A stretch of DNA of 26,842 bases from NCBI GenBank assembly GCA_003480425.1, contig QUJA01000034.1, positions 1 to 26,842 on the forward strand, written 5' to 3'. The notes under the pieces were generated by a model. That model was not told where the DNA came from, did no database searches, and was given only the letters and a program-made list of their open reading frames with translations. A program made the position numbers and the translations under genes. Positions 24,920 to 26,842 of this stretch are shown piece after piece (the first letter of the stretch is position 1; each line of letters starts with the position of its first letter). The stretch is from Firmicutes bacterium AM31-12AC. GTDB taxonomy: Bacteria; Bacillota; Clostridia; Lachnospirales; Lachnospiraceae.

Positions 24920-26608
24920 TTAGAATTTCAAATCCATCTTACCGCAGAACGGATCGATTGGTGATGTTCCTTTGAATTCACTTCTTCCCATCATTTTATC
25001 CACAACAGCATCCATTACATATTCAGAATTGCAATATCCGTTGATGTATGTTTTTACCATTGGTGCATCCAGCAAATGATATGGGTTTCCAACGCTGACA
25101 AATGCAACAGGAAGCTCATGCACCATCCAAGGCATGTTGTTTCCAAGACCGAACATTGTATGCCAGTTCAGACGAGATACTGTTTTGTTTGAAGCTGTCT
25201 CAATATTTGCCAGATACAACACGAGATCATAACGACTCTTGAAGCTTTCTACGGTATCTTCCATAACTTCAAATCCTTCTTTTTCATATACCGTAACTTC
25301 AAATCCTTCTGCTTCTAATTTTCCTTTAAAATATGCTGTCACTCGCTCATTGGATGGAAAATCTCCCATGATTTCCAATAACACACGTTTCTGTTTTTCA
25401 GGATTTAACGGAAGCAGATTCTGTGTATCTTTTACAAGCGTTACGCCCTGATCTGCACATTCTTTTGCCCATGTATCATGCTTCTCACATTTTAAGATAT
25501 CCAGAGCTTCCGGTCCCGGAACTAGAGTTCCTTCGGCTTTTTTCTGTGGCAGCTTCATTGCCGCTTTCGTAGCAAGAATACGTTTTACTGCTTCTTCCAA
25601 TCGCGCTTCTGAAAGAAGTCCATTTTTATAGCCATCAAACATGTACTGCATATCTTCGTCCATGTTGCGGTTGAAAAGAATCACATCGCATCCATTTTCA
25701 ATACAAAGTGGTACTGCCTTAGCACGTTCTTCTGCACTACAAAATCCGACCATAGGTGTTGCATCTGTTGTAATCAGTCCATTGAAACCTAACTTTTCAC
25801 GAAGCAGACGCTTCATCAGATTCTTAGACAATGTCGCAGGAATAATTTTTTTACATGGTTTCTTATCAAAATATTCTTCATATGCCGGCATCGCAATATG
25901 TGCCGCCATCACTGTCAAAGTTCCGGCCTCAATCATTTCTTCATAAATTTTACCATATGTCTTGTCCCACTCTTCACAGCTTAAGTAATTCACACTGGTT
26001 AAAAGGTGCTGGTCACGCTCGTCCACTCCATCTCCTGGGAAATGTTTTACAGAAGTTGCAACACCTTCTTCCTGTGCAGCTTTAATATAGGCTTTACCCA
26101 TATTAATGACTGTCTGCAGATCATCCCCAAATGTACGAACATTTGTAATCGGATTGCGATAGTTCTGATCCAAATCCACTACCGGAGCAAAAGACCAGTT
26201 TACACCAACCGCAGCACCCTCGCTGCAACTTACTTTACCAAGCTGATAAGCTTTTTCTGCATCCTGAGTTGCAGCGACAAGCATCTCACGTCCAAAATAA
26301 GTTCCTTCTATAGCAGAACCATTTCCACCATATTCAAGATTGGAGGCTGTAAGAAGCGGAATCTTCGCTGCATCTTGCAATACCTTATGAGCCTGACGAA
26401 GTTCTTCGCCTGGACCTTCTCGATATAACATCCCACCAATATGTTTTGTCTGAACCAATTCTCTTAACTCATTTTCATCTTTTGTAAATACAATCGGACA
26501 AAATAATTGTCCTATTTTTTCTTCCAGACTCATTCCCTCATATGTATCTTCCACCCATTTTGCTTCTTCATCTGTCAAATGAAATGGCTTTGCTTTGTAA
26601 TCAAACAT
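24920..26608 (-). CDS. NagZ-type GH3 beta-N-acetylhexosaminidase / beta-glycosidase
   Basis: A 562-residue GH3 enzyme of the NagZ branch, without a signal peptide. It has the loop motif KHFPGDGVDERDQH (residues 188-201), where the Asp-x-His dyad (Asp199, His201) is the family's acid/base in place of a C-domain glutamate. NagZ consensus KHFPGHG has Asp193 instead of the first His here. The nucleophile is Asp282 in GLITTDATPMVG. Residues 375-562 form a shortened C-terminal sandwich (TLVKDTQNLLPL, VAFVSVGNPYHLLD). Substrate could be beta-N-acetylglucosaminides or plain beta-glycosides; some members act as phosphorylases. The start is ATG 26608, with GGAGG eight bases upstream. Its own promoter region (26609-26800) carries the same bipartite motif as GH78 and GH43, and the terminator at 24843-24880 makes it monocistronic. 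Confidence 0.92.
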   Translation of the reverse strand: MFDYKAKPFHLTDEEAKWVEDTYEGMSLEEKIGQLFCPIVFTKDENELRELVQTKHIGGMLYREGPGEELRQAHKVLQDAAKIPLLTASNLEYGGNGSAIEGTYFGREMLVAATQDAEKAYQLGKVSCSEGAAVGVNWSFAPVVDLDQNYRNPITNVRTFGDDLQTVINMGKAYIKAAQEEGVATSVKHFPGDGVDERDQHLLTSVNYLSCEEWDKTYGKIYEEMIEAGTLTVMAAHIAMPAYEEYFDKKPCKKIIPATLSKNLMKRLLREKLGFNGLITTDATPMVGFCSAEERAKAVPLCIENGCDVILFNRNMDEDMQYMFDGYKNGLLSEARLEEAVKRILATKAAMKLPQKKAEGTLVPGPEALDILKCEKHDTWAKECADQGVTLVKDTQNLLPLNPEKQKRVLLEIMGDFPSNERVTAYFKGKLEAEGFEVTVYEKEGFEVMEDTVESFKSRYDLVLYLANIETASNKTVSRLNWHTMFGLGNNMPWMVHELPVAFVSVGNPYHLLDAPMVKTYINGYCNSEYVMDAVVDKMMGRSEFKGTSPIDPFCGKMDLKF

Positions 26609-26742
26609 CTCTCAAACCTCCGTTTTTATTCTACTTATTTTATGCTTTTTGTTTCTCATCTTATTTCAATCTTTGTGTACTGCTATATCCATGAACAGTA
26701 CTGTTTTACACTATCATTTTATCCAAACAATACCATTTCTTC

Positions 26743-26778
26743 CATGTAGAATTTTCTTATTAATCCGACTTATTTTCA
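26743..26778 (-). promoter_or_regulatory. Shared bipartite motif upstream of NagZ-type GH3
   Basis: CATGTAG at 26743 and TCCGAC at 26764 followed by TTATTTTCA, in the same spacing as the sites upstream of GH43 and GH78. It lies about 135 bp upstream of the start codon; the 234-bp stretch between the gene and the window end otherwise shows only a repeat fragment. Confidence 0.6.
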
Positions 26779-26806
26779 TTTTTAGAGAGCCGAGCAGGTG
26801 CCATTT

Positions 26807-26842
26807 AGGGACGGGGTTTAGCGGCTTTTTTGAAAAAAGCCG
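26807..26842. repeat. GGGACGG-type palindromic repeat, copy 3, cut by the window end
   Basis: AGGGACGGGGTTTAGCGGC plus TTTTTT is followed by AAAAAAGCCG, the start of the complementary arm. It shares CCATTTAGGGACGG and GTTTAG-(C/T)-GGCTTTTT with copy 1. The remaining arm lies beyond the window. Confidence 0.7.

Overview
The window is low-GC (about 40% by eye) Firmicutes DNA with strong AGGAGG-type ribosome binding sites. It carries intracellular glycosidases, a GPH sugar symporter, several AraC-type regulators and NuoF/NuoG-like soluble iron-sulfur flavoproteins. The style fits an anaerobic gut Clostridia/Lachnospiraceae genome; the species cannot be named from the sequence alone.

Bases 1-9353 are an array of carbohydrate-utilisation units, each built as a minus-strand catabolic block facing away from a plus-strand AraC regulator. 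Unit A is a domain-permuted GH3 plus GH2 with AraC-1, which is intact. Unit B is a GH43 plus GPH symporter with AraC-2. Unit C is an MFS remnant, an SDR-like NAD(P)-binding protein and beta-phosphoglucomutase with AraC-3. Much of this region is decaying. GH2 and GH43 each show a one-base frame break, the permuted GH3 has lost its N-terminal half, AraC-2 has a stop as its second codon plus an internal deletion, and one deletion appears to have removed both N-termini and the shared promoter of AraC-3 and the MFS gene.

Bases 9371-11398 hold the most unusual locus. It is an AAA-ATPase-like protein fused to a C-terminal MNT nucleotidyltransferase, translationally coupled to a HepT/HI0074-like HEPN protein that keeps the RX4HXY motif. 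Upstream is a promoter whose 17-bp spacer contains a TTTC-NN-GAAA palindrome. That palindrome belongs to a seven-member array of similar sites phased at about 20.5 bp. The arrangement looks like a self-regulated toxin-antitoxin or defence module with an unusual ATPase fusion.

Bases 11399-17282 encode a three-gene soluble electron-transfer reductase operon: an iron-sulfur flavoprotein, a NuoG/GltD-like NAD(P)H dehydrogenase, and a NuoF-like/ferredoxin/FAD-reductase fusion. A divergent PucR-type regulator (17480-19024) lies beside it. The substrate is unknown.

Bases 19106-26842 hold a small NIF3/YqfO-like protein and three more minus-strand glycosidase genes: a GH3 beta-glucosidase, a GH78 alpha-L-rhamnosidase and a NagZ-type GH3. 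GH78 and the NagZ-type GH3 share an upstream bipartite motif (CATGTA-N15-TCCGAC) with GH43 of unit B at identical internal spacing, which ties distant genes into one probable regulon. GGGACGG-type palindromes lie between these genes. No tRNA, rRNA, CRISPR array or intact mobile element was seen, and no gene-free stretch exceeds 300 bases.
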